Part shown: positions 26,602 through 36,312 of the stretch, one piece after another
Position numbering within the stretch: the first letter of the stretch is position 1
How the letters are laid out: each line of letters starts with the position of its first letter
Assembly: GCF_900143545.1 (NCBI RefSeq)
Contig: NZ_FREV01000001.1
Coordinates: forward strand, 248,001-312,000
Source: Loktanella sp. Alg231-35
GTDB taxonomy: Bacteria; Pseudomonadota; Alphaproteobacteria; Rhodobacterales; Rhodobacteraceae
Direction of reading: 5' to 3'
DNA: 64,000 bases
Program-made: the position numbers and the translations under genes
The notes under the pieces: generated by a model
Seen by the model: only the letters and a program-made list of their open reading frames with translations
Database searches by the model: none
What the model was told of the DNA's origin: nothing

Positions 26602-27749
26602 CACTTGCCCCCTTTCAACGACTGCGCCCAAGGCTGCGGAGCAGGCGGTTCACAGGTCGACTGCATCGTTTGTGACCCGCTGTGCTCGCCTGCGTTCTGC
26701 AAGGCCAGCGTCACTTCGTTCACATGCAACGCCATCTGCATCGCCGGTGTGGGATCAGTACCTGCGGCAATGTCGTGCAACATCTGATCAGGGCCGAGGA
26801 AGAAATTCATGGTTGCCGCACCACCCTTAGCGGGCACCGGGTGCAGGTCCTTGCCGGGCAGGCGCATCTTGCGCGTCAGGGGCAATTCCAACAATCGCCT
26901 GCGAATGCGCATCCGCTTGCGGAACTGCACAGAGGCAAGGTTGTCCCAGCACTCATCAAGTTCCAGCACACCCCGGTCACCCACAATACGAATTTCGTGG
27001 TTATGCGGTGCAATGATTGAGCAGGTCAGGCGGGTCACCACGCCAGAGGTGTGAAACAGCGTGCCGATCGATAGGTCATGCGCTGCTGGATCATCGCCAG
27101 TCAGTTGGGCCGAGGCCGCAACAACCGTGCGCACAGGGCCGAACATCTGTATCAGCCAGGTGAGGTAATAACCGGCATGCTCCATTGTGCAGCCAACCTG
27201 AAACTCATCCTCGGCGGGCCAAGGCGCGCCAGTTTCGCTTTTCCAATGTTTGTAAGGCGCTTGCCTGATGTAGCCGTCATCAATTTCGGCATAGGCCAAA
27301 CGGATTTTTCCGGGTTTGGCGCTACGCACGGCGGCCCAAAGAGTTTGGGCCGATTGGGACAGATAGCTGCAAGGCGCTGCACCCAGATGTAGACCAAGCC
27401 CGGTGGCCAGATCAGCCAATTCCATGGCTTGCGCCATTTCCATCGCCAAAGGCTTTTCGGAATAGACATGCCGTTCGGCCAATAAACAGGCGCGCGATAC
27501 GTCAAAATGTGCATCGGGGTTTGTCAGGTTTAACACCAACCCATCAGCAGGCAGGGCCGCCAATAGTTCCTCTGCAGAACCAAAGGCAGGCAGTTTCCAA
27601 TAATTGCAGAATGTCGCCAGACGTGCGGCATCCAGATCATAGGCACCAACGATATTCAGATCAGGATAAAGCGCGATTGATTTCATATAGAAATCAGCCA
27701 CATATCCGGTCCCAATGATTGCGATGGAGGGTGTGTGCGGTACGACCAT
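26601..27749 (-). CDS. Gfo/Idh/MocA family oxidoreductase
   Basis: 382 residues. N-terminal Rossmann motif SIAIIGTGYVADFYMKS, then VLNLTNPDAHFDVSRACL and the catalytic-region signature HVYSEKPLAMEMAQ. The C-terminal domain has CTMEHAGYYLTWLIQMFGP, with the conserved histidine. Members oxidise or epimerise sugars with NAD(P), including nucleotide sugars in polysaccharide loci. The start overlaps the rfbA stop by one base (TGATG). Second enzyme of this family in the operon, the other being the fusion at the operon end. Confidence 0.9.
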   Translation of the reverse strand: MVVPHTPSIAIIGTGYVADFYMKSIALYPDLNIVGAYDLDAARLATFCNYWKLPAFGSAEELLAALPADGLVLNLTNPDAHFDVSRACLLAERHVYSEKPLAMEMAQAMELADLATGLGLHLGAAPCSYLSQSAQTLWAAVRSAKPGKIRLAYAEIDDGYIRQAPYKHWKSETGAPWPAEDEFQVGCTMEHAGYYLTWLIQMFGPVRTVVAASAQLTGDDPAAHDLSIGTLFHTSGVVTRLTCSIIAPHNHEIRIVGDRGVLELDECWDNLASVQFRKRMRIRRRLLELPLTRKMRLPGKDLHPVPAKGGAATMNFFLGPDQMLHDIAAGTDPTPAMQMALHVNEVTLALQNAGEHSGSQTMQSTCEPPAPQPWAQSLKGGK

Positions 27750-28624
27750 CAGGGATCCATCAACCCCAATAGATAGGCGCCATATTCTGTCTTGGCATAG
27801 CGGTTTGCCAATGCAGTCAGTTGCGCCTCATCAATCCAGCCTGCGCCAAAGGCAATCTCTTCAGGGCACCCTGTTTGCATGCCTTGGCGGCTTTGCAATG
27901 TCCGCACAAAGTTACCCGCATCCAGCAGGCTGGCGTGGGTGCCTGTATCGAGCCAGGCATAACCACGGCCCATGCGCTCGACGTTCAGTGCGCCCTCTTG
28001 CAGGTAGCTTTCCAACAAGGTCACGATTTCCAATTCACCACGCGGGCTTGGGGTGATCGTGCGCGCCCGATCGGGGGCTGTGCCATCAAGGAAATAAAGG
28101 CCCGTCACTGCATAGTTCGAGGGTGGCACGTCAGGTTTTTCAACAATTTCTGTCACGCGGTCATCGGCATCCATGCCAACAACGCCGTAGCGTTCGGGGT
28201 CAGCGACGCGGTAGCCAAACACGGTTGCCCCATTGGGTTGCGCATCAGCACCAGCCAACAGTTCCGGCAGACCGTGCCCAAAAAAGATGTTATCGCCCAG
28301 AACCATCGCCGATGGGCCGCCATCCAGGAAATCCTCGGCGATCAGATAGGCTTGCGCCAGACCATCGGGGCTAGGTTGGACCAGCCATGTGATCTGCACA
28401 CCCCACTGCGACCCGTCACCCAGCAGGTTCTGGAACTGCGCTTGATCCTGCGGTGTTGTGATGATCCCAATTTCGCGGATGCCCGAAAGCATCACGACAG
28501 ACAGCGGATAATAGATCATCGGCTTGTCATAGATCGGCATCAGTTGCTTGGACAAACCCTGAGTGATCGGCCAAAGCCGTGACCCCGTGCCACCAGCAAG
28601 TATCAGTCCCTTACGCATACTCAT
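27749..28624 (-). CDS. rfbA: Glucose-1-phosphate thymidylyltransferase
   Basis: 291 residues, typical RmlA length. It makes dTDP-glucose from glucose-1-phosphate and dTTP. Signature LILAGGTGSRLWPITQG and KQLMPIYDKPMIYYPLS at the N-terminus, LVQPSPDGLAQAYLIAEDF, VLGDNIFFGHGL (active-site Asp) and RGYAWLDTGTHASLLDA. It is the fourth of four rfb genes, after a 31-base gap behind rfbD. First committed step of dTDP-L-rhamnose synthesis. Confidence 0.97.
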   Translation of the reverse strand: MSMRKGLILAGGTGSRLWPITQGLSKQLMPIYDKPMIYYPLSVVMLSGIREIGIITTPQDQAQFQNLLGDGSQWGVQITWLVQPSPDGLAQAYLIAEDFLDGGPSAMVLGDNIFFGHGLPELLAGADAQPNGATVFGYRVADPERYGVVGMDADDRVTEIVEKPDVPPSNYAVTGLYFLDGTAPDRARTITPSPRGELEIVTLLESYLQEGALNVERMGRGYAWLDTGTHASLLDAGNFVRTLQSRQGMQTGCPEEIAFGAGWIDEAQLTALANRYAKTEYGAYLLGLMDP

Positions 28625-28655
28625 TACAACTTTCTATGGGCTCAATATGGTTCAG

Positions 28656-29510
28656 TTATGACGATGCGAACATGTCGCTTAGGGCAGCCTGCCAATCGGG
28701 GCGGGAAATGCCAAATGTGGTTTGCAATGATGTGCAATCCAGCCGCGAATTAGCTGGACGCGCGGCAGGTGTGGGGTAGTCCGCGGTTGGAATATCCGTA
28801 ACAGAGGTTTCGCGGCCAGCTGTTGCAAAGATCGCGCGGGCAAAATCGGCCCAGGACACATTTGGCGCACCGCTAAAATGATAGATACCGCTGCGGCCTT
28901 GGCCCGCCGCCAGCGCCTTGGCCATTGTCAGGCAGGCATCCGCGATGGCCGCCGCTGGTGTCGGCCCCCCGACTTGATCGCCCACGACTGTCAGCGCATC
29001 GCGCGTGTCAGACAGGCGCAACATGGTCGTGACAAAGTTCTTGCCAGTCGCATCGAAGACCCAAGCGGTGCGCAGGATCGCAGAGTTACCGCCTGCGGCG
29101 GTCACCTGCTGTTCTCCCGCGCGCTTTGTCCTGCCATAGGCACCCAGCGGTCCGGTCGGTGCATCCGGTGTCCAAGCGGGCCCCTCGGACCCATCAAACA
29201 CGTAATCGGTCGAGATATGCACAAAAGGCACGCCCTTTGCTGCACAGGCCTGCGCCATAGCGCCGGGTGCGTCTGCATTGATCACGTGGGCGGCGGCTTC
29301 TTGATCTTCGGCTGCATCAACTGCGGTCCATGCAGCGGCGTTAATGACAGCATCAGCTTGCGCATCGGCAATGGCAGCGGCGCAAGCGGCAGGGTTATTC
29401 AAATCCGCTTCATTACGTCCCAGGGCCGTGACTTGCACGCCATGATCGGAACCAGCCGCGATCAATGCGCGGGCAACCTGCCCGGTTTTGCCAAACACCA
29501 GAACCTTCAT
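28656..29510 (-). CDS. rfbD: dTDP-4-dehydrorhamnose reductase
   Basis: 284 residues from ATG 29510, which overlaps the rfbB stop as ATGA; an upstream in-frame start at 29564 would run deep into rfbB and is less likely. Motifs: [45 protein letters not shown] and the YGRTKRAGE active site (YxxxK). It carries out the last reduction to dTDP-L-rhamnose. Confidence 0.96.
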   Translation of the reverse strand: MKVLVFGKTGQVARALIAAGSDHGVQVTALGRNEADLNNPAACAAAIADAQADAVINAAAWTAVDAAEDQEAAAHVINADAPGAMAQACAAKGVPFVHISTDYVFDGSEGPAWTPDAPTGPLGAYGRTKRAGEQQVTAAGGNSAILRTAWVFDATGKNFVTTMLRLSDTRDALTVVGDQVGGPTPAAAIADACLTMAKALAAGQGRSGIYHFSGAPNVSWADFARAIFATAGRETSVTDIPTADYPTPAARPANSRLDCTSLQTTFGISRPDWQAALSDMFASS

Positions 29511-30544
29511 GATGTGCCCAGCCGGGTGCCAACACCGTCGCGGTCCAGCAGCGGCTGCCACCAATCGGCGTTGTTCAGATACCAGTCCACCGTCTTGGCC
29601 AAGCCTTGGTCAAGCGTGACCGACGGACGCCAGCCCAGTTCATCGCGCATCCGGCTGGGATCAATGGCATAGCGCAGGTCGTGGCCGGGCCGATCCGTGA
29701 CATAGGTGATCAAATCGGCATGTGGGGCCGCATCAGGACGGTGCTGGTCAAGCAATGCACAAATCATCTGCACAAGGTCGATATTGCGCGCCTCATTCTC
29801 ACCGCCAATGTTGTAGCTGCGACCAACTTTGCCACGGGTCAGCACGGTCAGCAGCGCGTCGGCGTGATCTTCGACATAAAGCCAGTCACGCACGTTTTCG
29901 CCCTTGCCGTAAACCGGGATCGGTTTGCCATGTAGGGCGTTCAGGATCACCACCGGGATCAGCTTTTCGGGAAAGTGATAGGGGCCGTAGTTGTTTGAGC
30001 AATTGGTGAGGACAACCGGCAGGCCATAGGTCTCTGCCCAAGCACGCACCAGATGGTCACTGGCAGCCTTAGAGGCAGAATAGGGGCTGCGCGGATCATA
30101 AGCGGTGTCTTCGGTGAACTGCCCTGTTGCACCCAGAGAGCCATAAACCTCATCGGTCGAGATATGGTGGAAACGAAACGTATCGGGCTTGCCTTGCGTA
30201 TCCCAATACTGGCGCGCGGCCTCTAGCAATGTGTAGGTGCCGGTGACGTTGGTCTGAATAAAGGCGCCCGGCCCGTCGATGGACCGGTCTACATGCGATT
30301 CCGCGGCCAGATGCATGATGGCGTCGGGTTGATGTGTGGCCAGAATTCGATCCATCGCGGCACGATCACAGATATCTGCTTGCACGAATGCATAAAGCGG
30401 GTCGTCAGCAACGCTGGCCACATTCGCCAGACAGGCGGCATAGGTCAGCGCATCAAGGTTCACAATTGCATGACCCTGGGCCACAGCCTGCCGCACGACC
30501 GCAGAGCCGATGAAACCGGCACCCCCTGTGACAAGGATTTTCAT
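29507..30544 (-). CDS. rfbB: dTDP-glucose 4,6-dehydratase
   Basis: 345 residues. Motifs: [64 protein letters not shown] (YxxxK) and [18 protein letters not shown]. Converts dTDP-glucose to dTDP-4-keto-6-deoxyglucose. The start overlaps the rfbC stop by 4 bases. The keto product could also feed the DegT-type aminotransferase at 5713. Confidence 0.97.
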   Translation of the reverse strand: MKILVTGGAGFIGSAVVRQAVAQGHAIVNLDALTYAACLANVASVADDPLYAFVQADICDRAAMDRILATHQPDAIMHLAAESHVDRSIDGPGAFIQTNVTGTYTLLEAARQYWDTQGKPDTFRFHHISTDEVYGSLGATGQFTEDTAYDPRSPYSASKAASDHLVRAWAETYGLPVVLTNCSNNYGPYHFPEKLIPVVILNALHGKPIPVYGKGENVRDWLYVEDHADALLTVLTRGKVGRSYNIGGENEARNIDLVQMICALLDQHRPDAAPHADLITYVTDRPGHDLRYAIDPSRMRDELGWRPSVTLDQGLAKTVDWYLNNADWWQPLLDRDGVGTRLGTS

Positions 30545-31119
30545 GATGCGGGCTCGTAGGTGAAGGGCGATGCAAGATCAGTAAAGGCGGGGGCGATGGC
30601 ATCCTTGTCCGACAAGACTGCATCGTCGGTTTTAATGCCCCAATCAATCGCAAGATCAGGATCGTCAAAGCGTACCGACCCTTCGGTCGCAGGTGCGTAG
30701 GTGGCAGAGCATTTGTAAGCGACGATGCAATCCGGCGTGCGAGTGACAAAGCCGTGCAGGAACCCTTCGGGGATCAACAGCTGATTGCCCTTTTCCGCGG
30801 TCAGTTCTACCCTGACCCATTGGCCGAAACTTGGCGAGCCCAGACGTACGTCCACTGCCACATCCCAGATCACACCTTGGATCACGCGCACCAGCTTGGC
30901 CTGTGCGGCTGGAGGTGCCTGAAAATGCAGGCCGCGCACGGTGCCGATGTCTTGGCTGTATGACTGGTTGTCCTGTGAAAACTGAAAGTTGATGCCGTGT
31001 TGTGCTAGCGCATCTGCATTGTAGGTTTCGCTGAAATGCCCGCGCGCATCGGCAAACCGCCGGGGCGTGATCTCAACAACACCGGAAAGGGCGGTTTCTT
31101 CAATCATCTTGGTTGACAC
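30541..31119 (-). CDS. rfbC: dTDP-4-dehydrorhamnose 3,5-epimerase
   Basis: 192 residues, cupin fold. Motifs: [37 protein letters not shown] (catalytic His in GLHFQ), [32 protein letters not shown] and YKCSATYAP. First gene of the minus-strand operon that continues to 21379; its promoter must lie in the 333 bp gap shared with icd. Confidence 0.96.
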   Translation of the reverse strand: MSTKMIEETALSGVVEITPRRFADARGHFSETYNADALAQHGINFQFSQDNQSYSQDIGTVRGLHFQAPPAAQAKLVRVIQGVIWDVAVDVRLGSPSFGQWVRVELTAEKGNQLLIPEGFLHGFVTRTPDCIVAYKCSATYAPATEGSVRFDDPDLAIDWGIKTDDAVLSDKDAIAPAFTDLASPFTYEPAS

Positions 31120-31452
31120 CTAACACTTTGAACATACTTTAACTTATCACTGCTGTTTAGGCGATAAAGGTCATGAAATCCATCCCTTGGACCGCCCCGC
31201 GTTGTGGTTTGCTAGCAATGTGTGTGTTGTGTTTTCCCATTGATGAAAGGTGCGTGCGCCCTTTGCAGCATTCAATGCCTCAATTGTCGCAGGTAGGCCG
31301 CGACAATGCTACTTTGCAGGTGTAGATTCTGTCCAAATACATGGGATTTTCACCGGATTCGCTATTGTATACTATTGTCTACCGAACGCAGAGCGCGTAT
31401 GCGAAGCCGGTATTCAAAGCCAGCAAACCAGATGACCAAGAGGGACAGCCAG
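31120..31452. other. Divergent regulatory region between rfbC and icd
   Basis: 333 bases without a gene. It must drive the rfb operon leftward and icd rightward. A clear inverted repeat is described separately (31283-31307). TATACT at 31368-31373 is a possible -10 element for icd, but the matching -35 is weak. AAGAGGGA before 31453 is the icd ribosome-binding site. Confidence 0.55.
31283..31307. promoter_or_regulatory. 8-bp inverted repeat upstream of icd
   Basis: ATTGTCGC-N9-GCGACAAT, perfect 8-bp arms with a 9-base centre. It lies about 60 bases before the possible -10 element TATACT of icd. Could be an operator for a dimeric regulator or an RNA hairpin in a long leader. Confidence 0.4.
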
Positions 31453-33669
31453 ATGTCAAACTCCAATCTTCGCGATATCATATACACAAAAACCGATGAA
31501 GCGCCGCAGTTGGCCTCGGCTTCGCTTTTGCCGATCCTGCAAAAGTTTCTGGGGTCGCAGGGCATCAGTATCGGAACCAAGGACATCTCGTTGGCGGGGC
31601 GCATCCTGTCAGCGTTTCCAGAACGGCTGAGTGACGACCAAAAGGTCGCGGATGACCTCGCCCTTTTGGGTGGTGTCGTGAAAGAGGCCAGCGCCAATGT
31701 CATCAAGCTGCCTAACATCTCGGCCTCGGTTCCGCAGTTGATGGAAGTCATCGCCGAATTGCAGGGCAAAGGGTATGCCATCCCCGATTATCCCAACGAT
31801 CCGCAGACCGATGCCGAAAAAGAGGCACGCCAACGCTATGATGCGGTCAAAGGCTCTGCTGTGAATCCGGTGCTGCGCGAAGGCAATTCGGATCGCCGCG
31901 CCCCGTCGTCGGTCAAGGCCTACGCCAAGGCCAACCCGCACCGCATGGGCAAATGGTCGGCTGATAGCAAGACGCGCGTATCCACGATGGGTGCAAATGA
32001 CTTCTTTTCAAATGAGACATCGGTAACGCTGTCTGAGGCGCAAACGCTGAAGATTGAACTGACCGGTGCTGACGGCGCTGTCACCACCCTAAAAGACGGC
32101 ATAGCGATGCCAGCGGGCACGATTGTTGATGCAACCTTCATGTCGGCCAAGGCGCTCAAGGCGTTCTTTCACCAACAGATCGAAGCGACGCGCGCCGAAG
32201 GCACGCTCTTTTCGCTGCACATGAAGGCAACGATGATGAAGGTCTCGGACCCGATCATATTTGGTCACGCTGTTGTGGCCTATTTGCAGCCGATCTTTGA
32301 TACATATGCCGATGATTTTGCCGCTGCCGGGATCAGCCCGAATGCGGGCTTTGGCACGTTGTTTGATGCCATCGACGCGATGCCCAATGGCGCAGCAATC
32401 CGGGCCGAGATTGACGCATTGCTGGCCGAACGCCCGCCGCTTTACATGGTCAATTCGGATCGTGGCATCACGAACTTGCATGTCCCGTCAGACGTGATCA
32501 TCGACGCCTCAATGCCTGCCGTGATCCGTGCGGGCGGCAAAGGCTGGGGGCCGGACGGCGAAGAGGACGACACCAACTGTGTGATCCCTGATAGCTCTTA
32601 TGCACCGGTTTATGACGCCTCGGTTGAATTCTGCAAAGCCAACGGCGCACTTGACCCGGTGTCCGCAGGTACGGTGCAGAACGTGGGCCTCATGGCACAG
32701 AAGGCGGAAGAATACGGCTCGCACCCAACAACTTTCGAACTCTCGCAAGCAGGCACCGTGCGCGTGATCGCGGACAACGGCGATATCCTGCACAGCCATG
32801 CGGTAGAGGCCGGTGACATCTGGCGCATGGCCTCTGCCCGCCGCGCGCCGATTGAAAACTGGATTCAGCTTGCGCTCGACCGTATGGCGACGACGGGCTA
32901 CGAGACGATCTTCTGGCTCGACCGCAACCGTGCGCATGATGCTGAACTGCTGAAATACGTCGAACCTGCGCTGGCAAAGGCAGGTGTCGCCGACAAGGTC
33001 AAGATCATGGCGCCGCGCGACGCGACGACGCGGTCATTCGAAGTGATCTACCAGGGCGACAACACTATCGCCGTCACAGGCAACGTATTGCGCGACTACT
33101 TGACCGACCTGTTCCCGATCCTTGAGGTCGGCACATCGGCCAAGATGCTGTCTGTTGTTGGTCTGATGAACGGCGGCGGCCTGTTTGAAACGGGCGCCGG
33201 CGGCTCTGCTCCCAAGCACGTGGAACAGTTGGTCGAAGAAAACCACCTGCGCTGGGATTCGCTGGGTGAATTCTGCGCATTGGGTGAAAGCCTGCGGTTT
33301 CTGGGCACTGCAAAGGGGAAACCTGCAGCCGCCATCATGGGTGACGCCGTTGATACCGCGACAGAGAAACTGCTGTCCGAAGGGCATTCACCAAAACGCA
33401 AAGTGGGACAGCCAGACAACCGGCACAGCCACTACTGGTTTGCGCGTTTCTGGGCTGAGGCCCTCGCGGCGCAATCTCAGGATGCAGCGCTGGGCGCGCA
33501 ATTCGCACCTTTGGCCGATGCTTTGGCAGCAAACGAAGACGCCATCGTGAGTGAGCTTTCGCAAGGGCGTGGTGCGGCTGTTGATCTGGGCGGTTACTAT
33601 CATACTTCTGAGGCGCTTTCCGCTGCTGTGATGCGGCCGTCAGCGACACTGAACAGCCTGATAGACTGA
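31453..33669 (+). CDS. icd: Isocitrate dehydrogenase, NADP-dependent, monomeric type
   Basis: 738 residues from ATG 31453, the size of the monomeric class (about 740). The start is chosen because AAGAGGGA precedes it and homologues begin at this point; the longer frame would add 49 poorly typed residues. Marks: [88 protein letters not shown] and [18 protein letters not shown]. Oxidises isocitrate to 2-oxoglutarate in the TCA cycle. Monocistronic, followed by a strong terminator. Confidence 0.97.
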   Translation: MSNSNLRDIIYTKTDEAPQLASASLLPILQKFLGSQGISIGTKDISLAGRILSAFPERLSDDQKVADDLALLGGVVKEASANVIKLPNISASVPQLMEVIAELQGKGYAIPDYPNDPQTDAEKEARQRYDAVKGSAVNPVLREGNSDRRAPSSVKAYAKANPHRMGKWSADSKTRVSTMGANDFFSNETSVTLSEAQTLKIELTGADGAVTTLKDGIAMPAGTIVDATFMSAKALKAFFHQQIEATRAEGTLFSLHMKATMMKVSDPIIFGHAVVAYLQPIFDTYADDFAAAGISPNAGFGTLFDAIDAMPNGAAIRAEIDALLAERPPLYMVNSDRGITNLHVPSDVIIDASMPAVIRAGGKGWGPDGEEDDTNCVIPDSSYAPVYDASVEFCKANGALDPVSAGTVQNVGLMAQKAEEYGSHPTTFELSQAGTVRVIADNGDILHSHAVEAGDIWRMASARRAPIENWIQLALDRMATTGYETIFWLDRNRAHDAELLKYVEPALAKAGVADKVKIMAPRDATTRSFEVIYQGDNTIAVTGNVLRDYLTDLFPILEVGTSAKMLSVVGLMNGGGLFETGAGGSAPKHVEQLVEENHLRWDSLGEFCALGESLRFLGTAKGKPAAAIMGDAVDTATEKLLSEGHSPKRKVGQPDNRHSHYWFARFWAEALAAQSQDAALGAQFAPLADALAANEDAIVSELSQGRGAAVDLGGYYHTSEALSAAVMRPSATLNSLID

Positions 33670-33693
33670 TCGGCTGTCACCTTTGTTTCAATG

Positions 33694-33723
33694 AAAAGAG
33701 CGCCTGCATAAGGCGCTCTTTTT
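33694..33723 (+). terminator. Rho-independent terminator of icd
   Basis: 11-bp stem AAAAGAGCGCC/GGCGCTCTTTT with a 7-base loop, ending in a T-run, 25 bases after the icd stop. The A-tract on the left means it may also end transcription from the opposite side. Confidence 0.92.
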
Positions 33724-33811
33724 GCATCAAGAGACCACCCGTGTCTGTTGCGATGTGATCTAAGATCGTGTGTTGGTTTGCTTAGCGGTGGGCGACGGCG
33801 AAGTTCTGATC

Positions 33812-34285
33812 TTAGTCACCACCATGAACCGCAAACATATCCAGTCCCGCGTCGCGTTGTTCGATGATGCGAAAGGCTTCTTTGACGCCTGCGTCGGTTA
33901 GTTCACGGGCAACAGTGAGGATTGTGTTGGGGTCATGTTCCGCACACATATCCATCATTTGGCTCAGTTCTTCTTGGGCGGCGGGCAAGGCCGCCTCAAT
34001 GGACGGCGCGCCATACATCTCAACGAAATGCTGGGCGAGGCTGTTGACCAAGGCAGACAGCTCTGCCGGTTCAATTTGCGTGACGGCAACAAATGTCACC
34101 CGCCCAAAGGTTTCCACACCAAGCCAGCCATTGGAAAACGCCTGACGGGCCTTCCCGGTGAGGTCGCCCCCTGTCCAATTGGAAAACTCGAAGCCACCCG
34201 AAATGCACCATTCCCCGGTGCGCCCAGGCGAGTGAAAGACGTTCATGTCACTTTCGTCAAAATGGATCGCGCGCGCGAGTTTCAT
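33812..34285 (-). CDS. DUF6505 family protein
   Basis: 157 residues beginning MKLARAIHFDESDMNVF, the characteristic start of the DUF6505 family. Soluble, acidic, without membrane segments or cysteine clusters. It follows the biotin/lipoate-ligase-like gene by one base and lies at the end of the minus-strand accessory set facing the formate dehydrogenase operon. Its constant company with that operon suggests a role in formate dehydrogenase maturation or metal handling, but no function is known to me. Confidence 0.8.
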   Translation of the reverse strand: MKLARAIHFDESDMNVFHSPGRTGEWCISGGFEFSNWTGGDLTGKARQAFSNGWLGVETFGRVTFVAVTQIEPAELSALVNSLAQHFVEMYGAPSIEAALPAAQEELSQMMDMCAEHDPNTILTVARELTDAGVKEAFRIIEQRDAGLDMFAVHGGD

Positions 34286-34286
34286 A

Positions 34287-34982
34287 TCAAGCCTCCAATA
34301 GATGGGTGAGGGGGATCATATGGGTGTTGGCCCCGTCGCGCAGCAACATTCCAAAGTGTTCATCGATGCCAAGGAATTCACCGGATAAGTCAGCTTTTTC
34401 AACGGCTTGCCCAATACCGTGCGCGATGCCAGACCATTCCTTGTGCAGTGGGGCGGCACCTTCGTCACTCCAGCGGTTGACCCACACCAATGTGTGCCGC
34501 ACCCAGGCCTCCAGCAGGTCGTTTACGTCAACCTCAGCGCAACCTTCGGAGAACAACGCCGTCTGATCTGGCGTGAGCCCCGTTTCGGCGTTGTCAGGCC
34601 AAATGCGCAAGTCCAACCCGATGATGAGCCAGTCCGGTTCTTGCGTGGGATCGTTATGCGAACATGCTGCCTGCAAGTGTCCGCAGGTGCCACCGTTCAG
34701 GCGAATGGCGCCGTCCCAATCAAGATGCACACCCACCTCAGGCGGGGCAAGCGCCCCAAGGGCATTCTGGAAACCGACGCCACATATCGGCAGGATGGCC
34801 ATCGCGTCGCGCAGCGGGACTTCTGGTGCAAAGACGATGGCGGCCTGCATCCGATCATTGCTGAGGTGATAGGTCACAAGGCCCGCATCGCAGCCCAGCG
34901 TGGCCTTGTCGCGGGCCGCGCCAAACGGATCACTTGCAACAGGTGTTGCTGTGAACAGTGGGGGTAGGCTTATGTCCCTCAC
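34287..34982 (-). CDS. Biotin/lipoate A/B protein ligase-like protein (DUF4444-type)
   Basis: 231 residues. The N-terminal part aligns by eye with the ligase fold: LGCDAGLVTYHLSNDRMQ, FAPEVPLRDAMAI, VHLDWDGAIRLNGGTCG and WLIIGLDLRIWP. The C-terminal part HKEWSGIAHGIGQAVEK..GEFLGIDEHFGMLLR resembles the DUF4444/BPL C-terminal domain. The usual GRGR..W motif for biotinyl-AMP is not obvious, so the substrate may differ. The ATG overlaps the stop of the Mrp gene by 4 bases. Confidence 0.72.
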   Translation of the reverse strand: MRDISLPPLFTATPVASDPFGAARDKATLGCDAGLVTYHLSNDRMQAAIVFAPEVPLRDAMAILPICGVGFQNALGALAPPEVGVHLDWDGAIRLNGGTCGHLQAACSHNDPTQEPDWLIIGLDLRIWPDNAETGLTPDQTALFSEGCAEVDVNDLLEAWVRHTLVWVNRWSDEGAAPLHKEWSGIAHGIGQAVEKADLSGEFLGIDEHFGMLLRDGANTHMIPLTHLLEA

Positions 34983-36034
34983 GCTTTGCCTGCGTCGATC
35001 AATGCTTTGGCAACCGCACGGAAGCCCTGCGCTTGCGCGGACTCAGGCTTGGATACGACAATTGGTGCGCCACCATCTGCCGCCAACCGGATGTCCAGAT
35101 GCAGCGGGATTTCAGCCAATAGAGGAACGCCAAGTTTGTCCGCTTCGGCCGTGACGCCACCATGTCCAAAGACGTGTTCCTCGTGTCCGCAGCTTGAACA
35201 GATATGTGTGCTCATGTTCTCGATCATGCCGATGATTGGTGTTTTCATCTGATTGAACATGTCGATCCCTTTGCGGGCATCCAGCAGGGCGACGTCCTGT
35301 GGCGTCGACACGATGATCGCCCCATCAAGCTGCGCCTTTTGCGCAAGGGTCATCTGCACGTCGCCAGTGCCGGGTGGCAGATCGACGATCAGCACATCCA
35401 ACGCGCCCCATTGAACCTGCGTCAGCATTTGCTGCAACGCGCCCATCAGCATTGGACCACGCCAGACAACGGCCTGATCCTCGTTTGTCATCAGGCCGAT
35501 CGACATCATCGTGACGCCAAAGTTGCGCAATGGGAGGATCAGCTTGCCGTCTGGGCTTTGCGGGCGTCCAGATACACCAAGCATTCGCGGCTGAGAGGGG
35601 CCGTAAACGTCGGCATCCAGCATCCCCACGCGACGCCCTTCGGCGGCAAGGGCGCAAGCAAGGTTTGCCGCAACTGTTGATTTACCAACCCCGCCTTTGC
35701 CGGATGCCACAGCGATAATGCGGTCAATGCCTGCGATCTTCTCTGGGCCAGTGGGTTCTGCCTTGCGGTTTGGCTTCAGATCGGGCGGGGCTGCGGGTTT
35801 CGTATGCGCTGTCATCACGATGGAAACGGATGTCGCCCCAAGTGCGGCCAGTTTTTCCTCTGCCTCAGCTTTGATCGGCAGGTAAGGTTCGGGGCTCGCC
35901 ACTTCCATGACAAAGCGTATGGCACCGTCTTCGACATTCAGCGCGCGGACAAGCCCTGCAGACACGATGTCATTGCCGGATGGGTCCTTGATTTCTTTCA
36001 GACAGGCGAGGGTCTGATCACGCGTAACGGTCAC
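34979..36034 (-). CDS. mrp: Mrp/NBP35 (ApbC) family Fe-S cluster carrier ATPase
   Basis: 351 residues. N-terminal MIP18/DUF59-like domain (about 1-90), then the deviant Walker A motif VASGKGGVGKSTVAANLA near 111, MLDADVYGPSQPRM, VLIVDLPPGTGDVQMTL (Walker B) and the CxxC pair in HICSSCGHEEHVF that binds the transferred cluster. Such proteins deliver 4Fe-4S clusters to target enzymes. Candidates here are formate dehydrogenase and the four-cluster protein at 37032. Confidence 0.95.
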   Translation of the reverse strand: MTVTRDQTLACLKEIKDPSGNDIVSAGLVRALNVEDGAIRFVMEVASPEPYLPIKAEAEEKLAALGATSVSIVMTAHTKPAAPPDLKPNRKAEPTGPEKIAGIDRIIAVASGKGGVGKSTVAANLACALAAEGRRVGMLDADVYGPSQPRMLGVSGRPQSPDGKLILPLRNFGVTMMSIGLMTNEDQAVVWRGPMLMGALQQMLTQVQWGALDVLIVDLPPGTGDVQMTLAQKAQLDGAIIVSTPQDVALLDARKGIDMFNQMKTPIIGMIENMSTHICSSCGHEEHVFGHGGVTAEADKLGVPLLAEIPLHLDIRLAADGGAPIVVSKPESAQAQGFRAVAKALIDAGKA

Positions 36035-36226
36035 TTATGCGCCTTCTATCTTACCAGTGACCACATGTTCGAGGTCGATGTCGTTGATTGTCAGGACAAC
36101 TTTCGCATCAAAACTCTTGCCGGCTGTGCCGTTTGCGCCGCGCATCGCTTCTTCGATGACTTGCTGAGAGGTGACCCCAACCTGTTTCAAAAATTTTCGC
36201 ATCGACATGTTGAACTCTTCGCTCAT
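36035..36226 (-). CDS. DUF6494 family small protein
   Basis: 63 residues, starting MSEEFNMSMRKFLKQVGVTSQ, a hallmark of DUF6494. Acidic-basic helix pattern, no cysteine. The ATG at 36226 is chosen because it matches the family start and has AGGGAGGATCAAGGC-type purines in front; the longer frame is a shadow. Its stop directly abuts the mrp start, so it is the first gene of the minus-strand accessory operon. Function unknown. Confidence 0.82.
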   Translation of the reverse strand: MSEEFNMSMRKFLKQVGVTSQQVIEEAMRGANGTAGKSFDAKVVLTINDIDLEHVVTGKIEGA

Positions 36227-36312
36227 GCCTTGATCCTCCCTGATGTGTTGACGCTTTGACCCTAGCGACCCTAGGCTAATGCGCAAGCAAACCATTGAGG
36301 GGGGCTTGTGAC

